A stretch of 64,000 nt of DNA from Trichuris trichiura (taxonomy: Eukaryota > Nematoda > Enoplea > Trichinellida > Trichuridae), in NCBI GenBank assembly GCA_037903355.1, contig JBAJFE010000021.1:62001-126000 (forward strand), written 5' to 3'. Position 1 is the stretch's first letter. Each line of letters opens with the position of its first letter. A program made the translations under genes and the position numbers. A model generated the notes under the pieces. It was not told where the DNA came from. It did not search any database and was given only the letters and a program-made list of their open reading frames with translations. This document shows positions 26,959 to 38,356 of the stretch, one piece after another.

Positions 26959-28161
26959 ATGGTTGTTCACCACCTCTTAGTCAAAATAGCTTTTGTCCTT
27001 TTACCAATAGCTTACGCCAGATCAGAATGTGGGACTGATGTAGTAAAATACCTGGACTGCGTTGATGAGAAATACACATCTACACTGGGAAGTAAAATTC
27101 AAGATTCCTTGAAAGAAGCTCATCAAATTATCAACAGATGTTTCGCCGCGTGAGAAGCTGCGATGGCCTAGCTAACATTCAAGATTACGTTTTTAGAAAT
27201 GCATGCCAAGCTCCACCGTTGCCCAAGAAACGGAGCGGTCATGCACGCGGTCGAAATAAGAGAAGTCCATTGGTCGAACCAGTAAAAGATGGTGTGCTAA
27301 ACGATGAATATTTTCCTGGCGCAAATGGTAAAGTGTTCACCGAACAGATGGGAATATGTTTACAGAAGAAAAGTGGTGAAGGCAAAATTGTACTGCAATG
27401 TTTGCGGAAAAAGTTGCCAGGATTTGAATATCCAAAGTCTGGACTCATACTTCTCGCCACTGACTACGTCAACGGCGGAACTGATGGATCATCTCAGTAA
27501 GTGATAACTTCAATTAATTTACAATACAATAAGAAAAATAATAACTAGCGTTTGTCTACTTTTCGTTCATACACTACGTTGCATAGTAATTAACGTAAAA
27601 TTAAGCACTGCAATGGCAGTTTATTTGTAGATGTACGTAACTTGCAGTATGTTCAGTGCTCAGTTGTACGTTCTGTAGGCAAAACATGGTTTATGCCGGT
27701 ATGGCTGAGCTTTCCAAGCAGTATCTAGACATCAGTACTACCTGCACAGCTGAGAAAGCTTCTTCCGTACGTAACTGCATTGCCGAAGCATTTGGAAAGA
27801 AACAAAGCGAATCATTGGAAAAAATAATGCAAACAGGATACATGAAGACATTTTGGTGCAAAATTAGCTCCGAATGCCTTGCAAAGTAGGCTAAGCGTTT
27901 GACGCAGTATGAAATCCGAGCATAAAAATGAACTTTCTGTTTAGGTCTAATGCTGAGTGCGCAGAAAGCATCAAACACTTGGGATCGTATACATGCGAAT
28001 GTCTGAGAACGGAGAAGCGGACAATTATGGATAAGATAGCGAAGGATTACGAAGAATGTACTGGCTTGAAACCCAATATTTCGGCATTAGATAACGAACT
28101 TAATCATGAAATTTCCTCTGCATGTTTCAGCTACGAGAAATCGTTGAAGATCTGTAGTTGA
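26959..28161 (+). CDS. Secreted cysteine-rich protein, compact paralogue (four exons)
   Basis: A 304-residue predicted secreted protein, exons 26959-27149, 27197-27496, 27679-27885, 27945-28161 (915 nt in total, frame closed). The signal peptide MVVHHLLVKIAFVLLPIAYA is followed by CGTDVVKYLDCVDEKY. Exon 2 has a basic, possibly processed linker (KKRSGHARGRNKRS) and LNDEYFPGANG, then PGFEYPKSG. Exon 3 (207 nt, the same length as in the paralogue) has CTAEKASSVRNCIAEAFGKK and CKISSECLAK. Exon 4 has NAECAES, CECL, ECTGLKP and a final YEKSLKIC. Every intron splits a codon after base two, as in the gene at 21.3-24.4 kb, so the two are tandem duplicates. The proline-rich stretch is absent here. Function unknown; secretion and disulphide bonding are inferred. 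Confidence 0.83.
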
Positions 28162-30805
28162 GAGCATAATAGCGCTAGAAAGAGCGGTTTTCGCATTTAC
28201 AAAAAGCACACAATAAAGAAACCTGCGCATATGTATTTATTACTGTCAAAACGATAAGTAAGCGCATATGGTTTTAAAAATGGAATGCGAGTGGTTTCTT
28301 ATTCAGCACAGAAAGAGCCATACTGCCCGAAATTTCATAAAAAAGTTAAAATGCACACAAAAAGCAAAGATAATAACAATCACAAAAAACAAGTGGGATA
28401 CCGTTGCTCTAAACTTTTTTCTTGAAAAAGATATGCCCTATAAACAATTTCAATTCCTACGGAGGCAATCTAATGGCAACGTCCAACATGCACAAGAAAA
28501 ATTCAGTTTTACTGTTAGAAAGGGTGTCGTTATTTATCCAATTGCCTTGAGTTCCCGTGAGCAGTAGTGGAATTGCGTAGCAATTACATTTTACAATGCT
28601 GAGGTCGAACACATTATTCTTAGCGCGCTCTGCTGCAACTGCAACAGGAGATGGGAGAAGCTCATACGAACTACATGTATGTGTCGATTTTAAAAAGCTT
28701 TACCAAAGATGTACGCTGAAATAACAGCATCTACACAAAGTAAGGCAATTACGCGCTCCAGCTCTTTGCCAATGAAGGAGCAAGCATTGTTTCCTTCGCT
28801 TTATTCCACTAATAATAAGCGCAATGAGATAGTGCTGTTTTTCATAAATGACCCCACAAGACCCCACTACAGCTCAGCAGAAAGCTACATGTTCAATGCA
28901 AATGAATAGCAAACATTGCACGAACTCTTCGGATGCTCGTTTCTTCTTTTTATGGAAGGAGCTCGATCGTTAACTGCTCAAACTTTAAGGATGTAGCTTA
29001 AAACGCGTATCAGCATCGACGTTTATTTTTAAAAAACGCGCTTTAAACAATAATGATGACAACAAGGCGTTGCCGTCCCAAAAAATACAAAGAAAGGAAT
29101 ACTTGTGCAGCCGCTGAGAAATCTTATCTATTCAACTGTTCAGACGCACATTCGATTAGAACAGCCTTCAGTCCCTGAGGAAAAAAGAAACCACTTCAGA
29201 AGAGAACCTGTTTCAACTAAAACTACAAAACGACAACATAGCTGCATTTCCAAAGAAGAAATATTCTTTCCAATGTACACTGACGCTGGAAGCGCTCTTA
29301 ACAGAAAATATGGCAGCCCCTACAAGGAAACTGTTAGAACAGAGAACCGCTTTTCTTAGAAGGCGAAATCAAAAGTTACGAAAGCAAGAGCTGTGCACGT
29401 CCCATTGGAATAAATGTAACGCAGAAAAGTCTTGAATATGTGATGTCTTGGTACGGGACTGTAATATTTCATGATGAATGGACGTTAATTACGGAGGACG
29501 AATCCCGTCTTCAGCGGTTCTAAATTATGGATATCTAGATATCTGGATATCTGGATTATAGATCTGGATATCTAGATTATAGATATCCATAATTTACAAC
29601 CGCTGAAGACGGGTCTCGAGTGACCCGAAAGCACCGGAGAAATAACCGTTTTTGACGGGACTCGTCCTCCGTAATTAACGTCCATTCATCAACGCAGAAA
29701 AGTGCCGTCTAATCTTTCGTCTATCCTTTAAAATGTTCAAATATGGACAGAAACCCAATTTCGCGGACTAAAAGTCGTCCTTCAGTTTTCTGTTCGAACT
29801 GCGATTAAAGGGCGTTGCAATTCCCCTTCTTTTTATAAGAGAGCACTAAATAAACGCTAGTAAGTGAATTACGTCAAAATAACGCGAAGCATTTTCGTTG
29901 CAGTGTTTACATAGCAGGAATTTCTTGTGTATTCTGCGCTGGTGATTTCACTCATTTTGTTCAACTCCAAGCAACGTCCAAATAGCAGTGAATGCAAGAC
30001 AGTGACCTCGAACGTGATTATCAAAAATTTGAATCAACTAAGCGTTCATATAGTCAAAATTGCAAAAATGTTCCCATTTCAATGCATTGAACAGATTTTC
30101 GACAATCTGCACGCCGACATTACGCCATACGCGCAAAACTGGACAAACATGCCCTCTGCGTTGTTGTCGAAACAGTTACTGTTTCTTACAGTTCATTATA
30201 TTGTTCATAAACATAACAGAGAAGTACCATTCCTCATTTACGAGTTCGGTAAAATCACCTCAGAAATATGAGCGTTTTACTAGCTCTTTTAATGTTCGTT
30301 TCTTTTTCGTGGAAACATTTCGGTTGAAACACAAAGCGCTTTTCAAACAAAGATCTCGAGAATTAGAAGTAGTCACTCCTCAAAACGACAAGGAAATGAA
30401 CATTTACGTAGCCTCAAAGAAACCCCTTTTCTGTACAACTGTTTAAGCCCACATTCTGTAAGGAGAGCATTCTATTTATAAAAAAAAATTTGTTTTCATT
30501 CAGAAACAACAACAAATCATTGCAGCCTTTGCTAGATTTATTTGTCATTACGTCTCTACACGGTAAGTGGGCGTATTAACTTAATGAGCAGGTAAGAATA
30601 AACTTGATGCAGTGTCCCCATTGCGTCGTTCAACTGCGTTTTTTGCCTACCATAACGCTAGTGTTGGGTTGGGGGAGCAAAGTGCAATCACTACAGGCTG
30701 CATGCTACTATTAATTCATGCGTAACAAAACGTTAGACAATGCCCGCTCTACAGTTGTCCATTTTCAATTATGCCAACCGAGTTTATCAAAGCCAACCGG
30801 TGAAC
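28162..30805. other. Intergenic with open frames of unknown meaning
   Basis: Between the secreted cysteine-rich genes and the cystatin array. Open plus-strand frames lie at 28268-28567 (99 codons), 29105-29359 and 29927-30271 (114 codons, hydrophobic at its start, but its first ATG is only at 30069). None shows a family motif. The region also contains the nested inverted-repeat element at 29472-29691. Confidence 0.35.
29472..29691. mobile_element. 220-bp nested inverted-repeat DNA element
   Basis: Outer terminal inverted repeats of about 38 bp begin TGATGAATGGACGTTAATTA and are mirrored at the right end, with one mismatch seen. Inside, a second inverted repeat (arms near 29504-29537 and 29580-29612, containing CCGTCTTCAGCGGTT) surrounds a core of tandem ATATCTGGAT-like words. 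The right half carries GACCCGAAAGCACCGGAG, related to motifs in the repeats at 32.2 and 34.4 kb. The 13-mer AACGCAGAAAAGT occurs on both sides (about 29416 and 29690), possibly a target duplication displaced by later change. Non-coding; probably a non-autonomous transposon. Confidence 0.75.
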
Positions 30806-30834
30806 ATGAGTAAACAATGTCATTCTTTATAAGA
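30806..30834 (+). promoter_or_regulatory. Cystatin promoter 1 (GTAAACA box plus TATA)
   Basis: ATGAGTAAACAA followed 11 bp later by TTATAAG, about 50 bp before the ATG at 30881. It is the most diverged of the seven copies in the array, but the order and spacing are the same. Confidence 0.6.
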
Positions 30835-30880
30835 AGGCTTATCAGCTGCAGATTGCTGGGCAAATAATTTTAAATAAAAG

Positions 30881-31624
30881 ATGTTCTCGTTTGCCCTCTT
30901 GTTATCCTTATTACTTGTTACGCAAGGGGAATGTGGAATTTTCAGTTCTCGCAAAAGTAATGGAAAACCTGATCAAGACGAAGCCGTTGTAGGAATTGTC
31001 AATTATATCCTTGATATTATAAATGCTGAAGAGAGCAAAAATCCATTCGTGAGCAAGCCATTCACTCTTATTCAAGTCATCGAATCAACAACGCGACCGG
31101 CTAATGGAACTACTTATCACGTCACTTTCGCTGCTGGAGAAGCGCGCTGCTCTACACGCAAGGTAACATACAAAGTGAAACTGCTTTCCTCTTACAGAGC
31201 TCTTATAAATGCGCATATTCTGAAGATGACAGTCACATTTCGTTATTCACAAGGGTTTATTAGTGCTATCATTCCAAATAGCCGTTGAATTGCCGAATTG
31301 GGCTTTATCTTTTTCACTTGTTATGAAGAGTACGCTGAAGAGGAAAACTTCACGCATGCTTATCCAACATGTCCAACAGGTGCTTGCACAGTTTATTCTA
31401 AATTTAATGATAAATGCCAGATTTAATCATTTGTCTATTTTGAACTTCAGCGGATAAAATATGGCATCCACCGCAATAATACCGCCACGAAAGGCAAGTG
31501 CCGGCTTTTGCGAGAAGGCGAAATAAGAATCTACGCAGCGAATGTTCGCAAGACTGGACTCAATCCAAAATTAGAAGTAACAGAAAAGAACCTGATATAC
31601 TCGTTCGACTATTCTCGCAAATGA
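30881..31624 (+). CDS. Divergent secreted cystatin-like protein lacking the QVVAG loop
   Basis: Two exons, 30881-31162 and 31451-31624 (456 nt, 151 residues), joined in phase 0 as in the other array members. The signal peptide is MFSFALLLSLLLVTQGECG. The mature domain shares AVVGIVNYILD, FTLIQVIEST, YHVTFAAGEARC and exon-2 GKCRLLREGEIRIY with its neighbours, so it is a cystatin homologue. The first hairpin loop, QVVAG elsewhere, reads RPANG, and the PW dipeptide of the second loop is missing (RKTGLNP). It probably no longer inhibits papain-like proteases in the usual way. Unlike the others it shows no 5' UTR intron. It marks the left edge of the array and is the oldest-looking member. Confidence 0.8.
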
Positions 31625-32242
31625 CCAAACATCAGTTGAAGAAGACTTCACAAATAAACATGCTCCATGACAGGCAATTTACTGCTTCAACTGAACGGCA
31701 TTACAGTGCGCATTATTTGTACGATATTATGACCAATAAAAAACAAAAAAGCAATTTGAAGGGCAAAGCAGAACTTTTTGTAATCTGTATAAAAACGTTA
31801 TACTACTCCGATTCAACTCATACATTGTATCCGTTCTCGTCAAAGTTGCAACTGCTCCGCGCTTTTGTTTCCAAATTCTTTCATGCGGAACAACAGCTCA
31901 ATCACAGAATATACATGACCAAAAAGCAACAAGCAACCTACCTCCGCACTTCTGCCTCATGCAAGCGCAACCGCTGTGATGTTATCACATCGTTAACGGA
32001 AGACGAAAGATTCTATCATCGGAAGCTGATCTCCCCACACGAACTGGGCCAGATGCCATATGGGAAGCTTTCAACAATATTAGCTCATGTTTGCCTAACA
32101 TCTCCTAAAAAAAGGATTAAATCACTAACATTTTTTGGAACAAATGGTTTAAAAAATGGAAGAAAAAACTAGGTTGCCTAAATACACGGACAAATTCCCT
32201 ACAAGAATACAGGAGTAAGGAAATGGCAGCTGACAGACAAAG

Positions 32243-32415
32243 AAAAAACTTTAAAAACTTTAAACTCTCGTTTTAAAACCATGGAAAGCGATGGAAGATG
32301 AATGGTACCCCACACACTACACATAATCTCACCGCTGAAGACGGGACGCGAAAAATCCGAAAGCTCCGGAGATAGTTTTTTCATTTTCACGGGACACTGC
32401 TACCGTAATAAAGAC
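32243..32415. repeat. Dispersed repeat, copy 1
   Basis: About 170 bp highly similar to 34430-34632. Shared blocks include CTCGTTTTAAAACCA, GAAGATGAATGGTACCCCAC and CTCACCGCTGAAGACGGG, followed by CCGAAAGCTCCGG. The CGCTGAAGACGGG and CGAAAGC-CCGG words also occur in the 29.5-kb inverted-repeat element, so these are likely fragments of one DNA transposon family. Confidence 0.65.
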
Positions 32416-32819
32416 ATTGAAACATCTCCTAAGTATTCTAATATATCAAACTCACTAAGACAACGACTCATCAATAAAATTAAACATCACTTATTAAAGA
32501 AAAGTTCATTAGCAGACCCTTTAAACGCATTTTCTTCTCGGCGTTGTTCTTTATAGTTTCCTAATTCCTTTCAAGAAAACACCCAACCGTACGTACAACT
32601 TCTACAGATTTAAACGACGCACTTTTCCACGTCTGCAAATGTCTATCGAAAATCTGGTTACAGGATTACGTGCACTGAAGATACTTTTTTTCCTAGCATG
32701 AGAGCTTCCTAATTCCGCAAGCAATATGCACACGAATGTTCAAAGCCCACAAATCAGTTGGACTTTGAAATGATGCACCCTATTCGGAAACTGCCTGCCA
32801 TACACCCATAATCTGAACA

Positions 32820-33625
32820 CTGCGCACTCTATTAACCAAACAAATCCATTCATTCCTGCTCAAGTGCTCGAAGCAACAAGAAATGTGCATCTTGGAATTC
32901 TTTATCAGCTGAAATACCCGCCAGGGGAAGCGCGTTGTACTGCACGCAAGTTAATCTCATAAAAGAGCTCGTTCTTTCTTATAACGTATCTCTTTTGCAT
33001 TCGTACGCTGTTCCACCTGTATCAGCAAAACGCTAGTCGAAATACTCCTACTTATGCTTGGCACATGAGAAGCTGAACATAAAAAATAAGAATAGACGCA
33101 GTCCTTTGACGACTTGTGGCGCAGTTGTGATCGGGTGCCGGAATGGTTAATTTAGGGCAAAGTCACTGTCAGGTTCTCAAGAACGCCCACAACACAGACA
33201 TTCTTAATGCCCAAAAACCAGCACATGGTTTTCGAAAAGTGAAACTGTTTCAGTAAGAAAACAAGTTACTTAGAATGGCAAGCTGAAATAGACCTTCTTC
33301 CATTAGTTACGTCCGCTCATAAGGAACCCTGTTCACGCTGATATACTTTCCTCACACAATGAAGCCAACATCAGTGAGCAACGACTGCATCCAGTTCTTA
33401 GTGGTTATCCTGCAAACATCCTTTGCACAGTTCCATCCCTCCTTGAAGATTAGCAACGAGCTCGGAGGTATTCTTTAATAGCCTTCAGCAGAGGAACCGT
33501 AGCCACAAGAAGTAGAGTGTCAGAAGACAAAAACGTGAGCTCCCGCAAAGAGGCAAAAAGAGAATCTATAGAGCAGGAATCCTGCAAGAAACAGGTCAAG
33601 GACAACGAACAGAAGAACCGCCAAA
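32820..33625 (+). pseudogene. B-type cystatin relic 1
   Basis: Exon-1 remnant at 32820-32953 reads IPAQVLEATRNVHLGILYQL and then GEARCTARK, matching the cystatin core with the QVVAG loop replaced by NVHLG. The donor GTAA is mutated to TTAA and no signal peptide survives. An exon-2 remnant near 33517-33625 still shows the GKKRIYRAG strand. No promoter of the array type precedes it. Confidence 0.65.
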
Positions 33626-34429
33626 AAAATAGTCTGCACCTTCCTTTACTTCTCCAAGTAAATCAATACTGCCCGACGACATCATCGTAGAATAAACAGT
33701 GCTTTAAACCTGCGTTTTAACTACAGTTACAGAGCGGTACATTCGTGCTAATGTTATCAATTGGCGACGAATGGTTTACCAGAAACGAACTTATGGAAAA
33801 ATATAAAATGAACTTGTACACAGAAACACATTTGCAGCAGTGCAAAGCTTCCCCATTTCGAAGCTTTAATCTATGTCACCCTTAAAAGTGTGCTACGATT
33901 TCATCTGTACATTTTTATATGAGAGGAACCTAACAAAGCGACTACCTAGCTGTTCAAGAAACTCTACCCATTCATTTATAAAACCCACGGTTAGCTTACG
34001 TTTTAGCGAACATAGCGGCTTTGATATTCGATAGGCACAAGCTGACTGATCACTGATTTGATAAAATACTGCTTCAATGTGGCAAATAGCGCTTTTCGTG
34101 ACATGCACGTTAAGCATTCACCCTAAACGTGATGCAAATAACAATTCAGAAGTAACCGTTACCTGCTTAACTTCTTACCGCTCAAAACGAGTCAAGCTCA
34201 TAGCCAAAAGTTCCGCAGTAAAAGCCTCGTTTATTATCGACCAGTCGTACCGTAACAGATTTTAAACTGAAAATTTATCCACCAGCTGCAAAATGCTACG
34301 TATTCAACGCACATTAAACTGTACTAACGGGAAACGTACCCGCCTGCACGATTGAGGTTCTTCGAAACTAACAATGAAATCCGGACAGCACGTTAACCGT
34401 TAACTACGTGCTGCATAAAGTCAAACTTT

Positions 34430-34632
34430 AAAATCTTTAACTTAAAACTTTAAAATCTTTAACTCTCGTTTTAAAACCACGGAAAGCAAGGGAAGATGAA
34501 TGGTACCCCACGCACTACACATATTCTCACCGCTGAAGACGGGTCGCGAAAGACCTGAAAGCTCCGGAAGAAAAGTAAAGATCTTTTTGTTTTACTTCAC
34601 AACGGGAGAGAATCCGTAATAAAGATATTTTT
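34430..34632. repeat. Dispersed repeat, copy 2
   Basis: Second copy of the 32243-32415 repeat, about 200 bp and in the same orientation. It begins with AACTTTAAAATCTTTAA-type direct repeats, retains GAAGATGAATGGTACCCCAC and CACCGCTGAAGACGGGTCGC, and ends with a CCGTAATAAAGA block also present in copy 1. Non-coding. Confidence 0.65.
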
Positions 34633-35381
34633 CAACATGAAAGCAGACACTCCTCTACTTTAAAACCAACTACTGTCACAACTTTGTACATGGTACCAGG
34701 AAGCGCCCGCAAAACATAACAGAACACTCAGTTAGTACGAATGAAACGCTCTTCAAAATTTTTGGGACGTAGATTTGTCAGAGAACATCACAGATGCAGA
34801 AAAACAAGTACTACACAACAGTAAAAGAGAAGGGAAAAGAGCAGCAGAGAAAGTGAAAGCCCTCCCATTCGTTGACAGCAATCGATGTGTCAAAACAGTG
34901 GTATGCAGAAGTTTGAAAACTTCGTGATTATGAGCATTCTACATTTATTTTCCAGCAGTTTACACCCCAGTACACTGATTTACATCCTACAAAGGGAAGC
35001 CATAGCATACGAAGAAAAACAATTGACTGTCAACGTCGCACCAGTATGAACTCTGGAAAAGTAGGCTGTTTACTTACTTTTAACGTCGTTATTTGAAAAC
35101 ATTTCCACAGCAACTAGAATATCGCTTTAATCGCCGAATATGAATGATCGAAACCTAAGGGACACTGCCACTATTGTTTCGCTCAATGGAAAAGCCCACG
35201 CTACGACGTTGGCAATCAGTTGATTGGAGATCACTTACACAGTACAAAGTGCTCGCTGTCAAGCAAACTGTAAAAGGTCTCACAGAGCAAAACCTTAAAA
35301 CTGTTTGTAATTCTCGTTTGCTTAACATGTACTCTCTATTTTAAAACGGCCAACGCAATTTACCACAAACGACTACTAAAT

Positions 35382-35411
35382 ATGAGTAAACAATAGCAGT
35401 CCTTATAAAAG
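35382..35411 (+). promoter_or_regulatory. Cystatin promoter 2
   Basis: ATGAGTAAACAA, then TATAAAAG starting at 35404. It is followed by the conserved CTATCG/GTAAGT 5' UTR donor at 35495. The GTAAACA word fits a forkhead-factor site. Confidence 0.7.
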
Positions 35412-35587
35412 GACTTCTCAGGAAAATTTTAAAACAGTATTCTCCAGGGCTATTTCAGCCATAGTTTCAGTCTTTTTCCCGACAACACCTATCGGTAAGT
35501 ATAAACCTTCTAGTTAGATTAACGAAGGAACTTTGCATGCCCGCAAACTTCCATGGAGGTTCTCGTTACAGGCTATCCGCAGTCAAA

Positions 35588-36552
35588 ATGTTTCTTTTTG
35601 CCCTGCTTGCAAGCTTACTGATAGCGCCAGTAACATGCATGAAAATGCCGGGTGCTCCAGATACTATTATAAATCCCGATAATGATAATTCTACTGTGGA
35701 AATCGTCAACCACGTCCTCGACGATGAAAACGCCCAACGCTATCGTAATAAAACAAGTCCACTCGTTCTTGTACAAGTGATCGAAGCAACAAGGCAGGTG
35801 GTTGCTGGACATCTTTACAAGGTGACGTTCGCGGCAGGAGAAGCGCGCTGTCCGTCACGAAAGGTAACATGCTGAAAGAAGTTTACTTCTCTATGGGTTT
35901 CGTATTTCGCATTCACACAGTTTTTAACCGACCTGAGCATTTACCTGCACTTCCAAAAAACTGCCAAAATGCGACAGCTTTCTAGGAACTTGTCAGAATT
36001 TTTTTGCGCATAAAACTGTGATAATTTTGCAAGAACACACGCAGCCCATAGGAGATTTCACATCTCGCGCTCATTGTGGCCGGAGATAGTTACTTAAGAG
36101 CATAGTGTATTTCGACTACTCGCGAGCATGCTGGTTACGGCGTTTCTCGAAAAGCTGAAACTACTACACTTACGGAACAAAATAATTATCTTCACTAGGT
36201 GAACTACAGTGTTTTTTACATGTTCAGTAGAGCTCGTCTAAAGGCATATCCGCGCTGAAAGACCTTTCCGTATAATTAATACGCATGTTTCAGTTAGTAA
36301 ACGCAGAGTCTTTTAATAGGGTGAACTGTTTATCGTTCGATTTCCGCTTGATGACTAGCACGGAATTCGGACTTAATGCTTTGTCCTCTTCAGCAAACTA
36401 GATACAACGTCAGAAGAGAGAGATGTCGGCTTTTACGAAGTGGTGAAATGAGAATCTACAAAGTAAAAGTTCTAGACGCCCCATGGAAGCAGCCACCAAA
36501 AGAAATACTGAAAAAAGATGTTCTCTATTCCTTCTACTATTACTTGAAATGA
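35588..36552 (+). CDS. Secreted cystatin (QVVAG, PW loops intact)
   Basis: Type-2-like cystatin, a secreted competitive inhibitor of papain-family cysteine proteases. Exons 35588-35863 and 36394-36552 give 144 residues, joined in phase 0. Signal peptide MFLFALLASLLIAPVTC; then a glycine-containing N-terminal stretch (PGAPD), the helix STVEIVNHVLDDENAQR, the first loop QVVAG, and YKVTFAAGEARC. Exon 2 gives RERCRLLRSGEMRIYKVKVL and the second loop APWKQPP. NST and NKT are possible glycosylation sites, and the two mature cysteines could form one disulphide. A 5' UTR intron spans 35495-35571; an upstream ATG inside that intron (35537) is not the start. The exon-2 start (CAAACTAGATAC) differs slightly from the other units, but the acceptor and frame are good. 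Confidence 0.88.
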
Positions 36553-37479
36553 AATAGTATGAACAGAAAGCATGGACGAAAAATAAAGACTTCGTCCTAG
36601 CATTCCCTTTGAGTTCCAATTAAAAGGCACTGAACTGATTGTAACTTTTATGAATTGCTGATGAATCATTTCGTGGAAACAAATGAACAGAAACGTAGAA
36701 TTCGAAGTTATGGGCAGCAGCACATTCACTAGCAGTGACCTAAAGCTTCTCTTTTTTCCTTGCTTCGCCGTGCGTCAACTTGATTTGCGCATTTTGATAT
36801 GAAGAGAATTACGGAAATCGCCCTTCCAACTGTTCAAGATATTGTATGGGTCCACTTTTGCCGCACACAGTTTGCCAGTGTCTTAATCAGGATTGTAACT
36901 CTGATTTGCCGATATGTCTCAACTGATTGATCATCAGTTACGTCAGAGATTTTTTAAAATCCGTTTTTTGTTCTGCCTAAGGCATATACGTGAAGCAGCA
37001 CTCAGGGAAAACGAAAGTGTTTATTCATTAGAGGGCCCTTCCGAGCAGGCAATGAAATCGGGGCAGTAAGTAAATCGTGAAATACAAATTGCGGCAAACG
37101 AAACGGAACTCTTCCTGAATTAAGTGAATCACGACCCATTCAACTCATCATCCCTTATGTACGGTCTTTGCCTGTTGCTCAAGCTACTTTATCAAACATT
37201 ATTTTAAACGTATTGCAGTTCAATGGCAGTCAGGTTTGCCAGAGCACAGCACAACTTTCTGTCAAGTACCAAAAGATAAATAATCGCACGACATACTCAC
37301 AGCGCCGCTGTCGGCGACGTAAGCAAATCATTAGAAAGTTTGGTTAGAGGATAATTCGCACTGAAGACGGTTTATCTTTGCTGGTGTTCCTGGTTCACTG
37401 ACTGGGCAAGCAATATGCCTACGAATCTTCACTGTTCACAACTCAGTTGCAACAGGTAATAGTGCATCCTTCGTGCAGC

Positions 37480-38356
37480 TTGCCAACTATCTGATCGACA
37501 GTATAAATGTTGAGCGCCCTGTTAATAAAGCAAACACATTCACTCTTGTCCAACTCCTCAAAGCTACAAGAAATGTGCACATTCGAATTCTTTCTCAGCA
37601 GAAAGTTGCGCCAGGAAAAGAGCCTTGTACTGCACGCAAGCTAATACCATAAAAGAGCCCGTTTCTTCCTATAACATATCTCTTTTGTATTCATATGCAG
37701 TTCCACCTGTATAAGGAATGCGCTGATCAAAACGACCCTGAGAACGTGATCGCAAGCCTTCTACTTACGCTTCTCACGCAAAAAACTCAATACAAGATGA
37801 AATTATTTCCAGCCGTTCAGCGACTTTTGGCGCCGTTGTAATCCCGTTCCGGAATGGTTAATTTACAGCAAAGTCACCGTCATGCTTTCCAGGACGACCT
37901 AACACGGACATCATTAATGCTCAACAGCCAGCGCACTCTTTTCGAAACATTAAAACCGTTCCATTAACGAAATAATCTAATCAGAATGGAAAGTTGAAAT
38001 ACACCTTCCATCCGTTACGTCCGGCTCATGAGGAACCCTGTTCACGCCGAGATGTATCTCTCACACACGTAAGCGTATATTCCAGAGCAACGGCAGCATC
38101 CAGTTCTTACTGGTTGTCCTTCAAAGATCTGTTGCACATTTTCCCTTCTGCTTGAAGATTAGCAACGAGCACGGAGCTACTGTTTCATAGTTCTTAGCAG
38201 ACGAAGCATACCCACAAAAAATAAATCACCGGAAGATAAAAACGTGAGCTACCGCGAAGAGGCGAAATGAGAATCTATAGAAAGAAAAGACCTTTGGAAG
38301 AAATAGGGCAAGGACAACGAATAGGCGTAAAGCTTAAAAAAATCGTCTACTCCTTC
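37480..38356 (+). pseudogene. B-type cystatin relic 2
   Basis: Exon-1 remnant at about 37480-37640 reads LANYLIDSINVERPVNKANT and LLKATRNVHIRILSQQKVAP, ending CTARK where functional copies have GEARCPSRK and a GTAA donor; here the donor is CTAA. Exon-2 remnant near 38230-38356. No signal peptide or promoter is visible. Same family as the other B relics, which share an N-(V/L)-H-(L/I/F) replacement of the QVVAG loop. Confidence 0.65.

Larger units (their letters stand above)
31625..35381. other. Decayed left part of the cystatin array
   Basis: This holds the B-type relic at 32.8-33.6 kb, two copies of a dispersed repeat (32.2 and 34.4 kb), and intergenic sequence resembling that of the later ~5-kb units. 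A 224-codon open frame (31498-32172) starts inside cystatin exon 2 in a different frame. I see no motif in it and do not call it a gene. An AATAAA near 31734 may be the 3' end of the 30881 gene. Confidence 0.4.

Noticed and set aside
35537..35587. Upstream in-frame ATG before the cystatin signal peptide (also at 40440 and 50038)
   Set aside because: It lies inside the conserved 5' UTR intron (GTAAGT to TTACAG), and the signal peptide begins at the later ATG in every unit.
35615..35812. Minus-strand open frames antisense to cystatin exon 1 (repeated in each unit)
   Set aside because: They recur only because the sense exon is conserved; they show no family features of their own and lack a start context.
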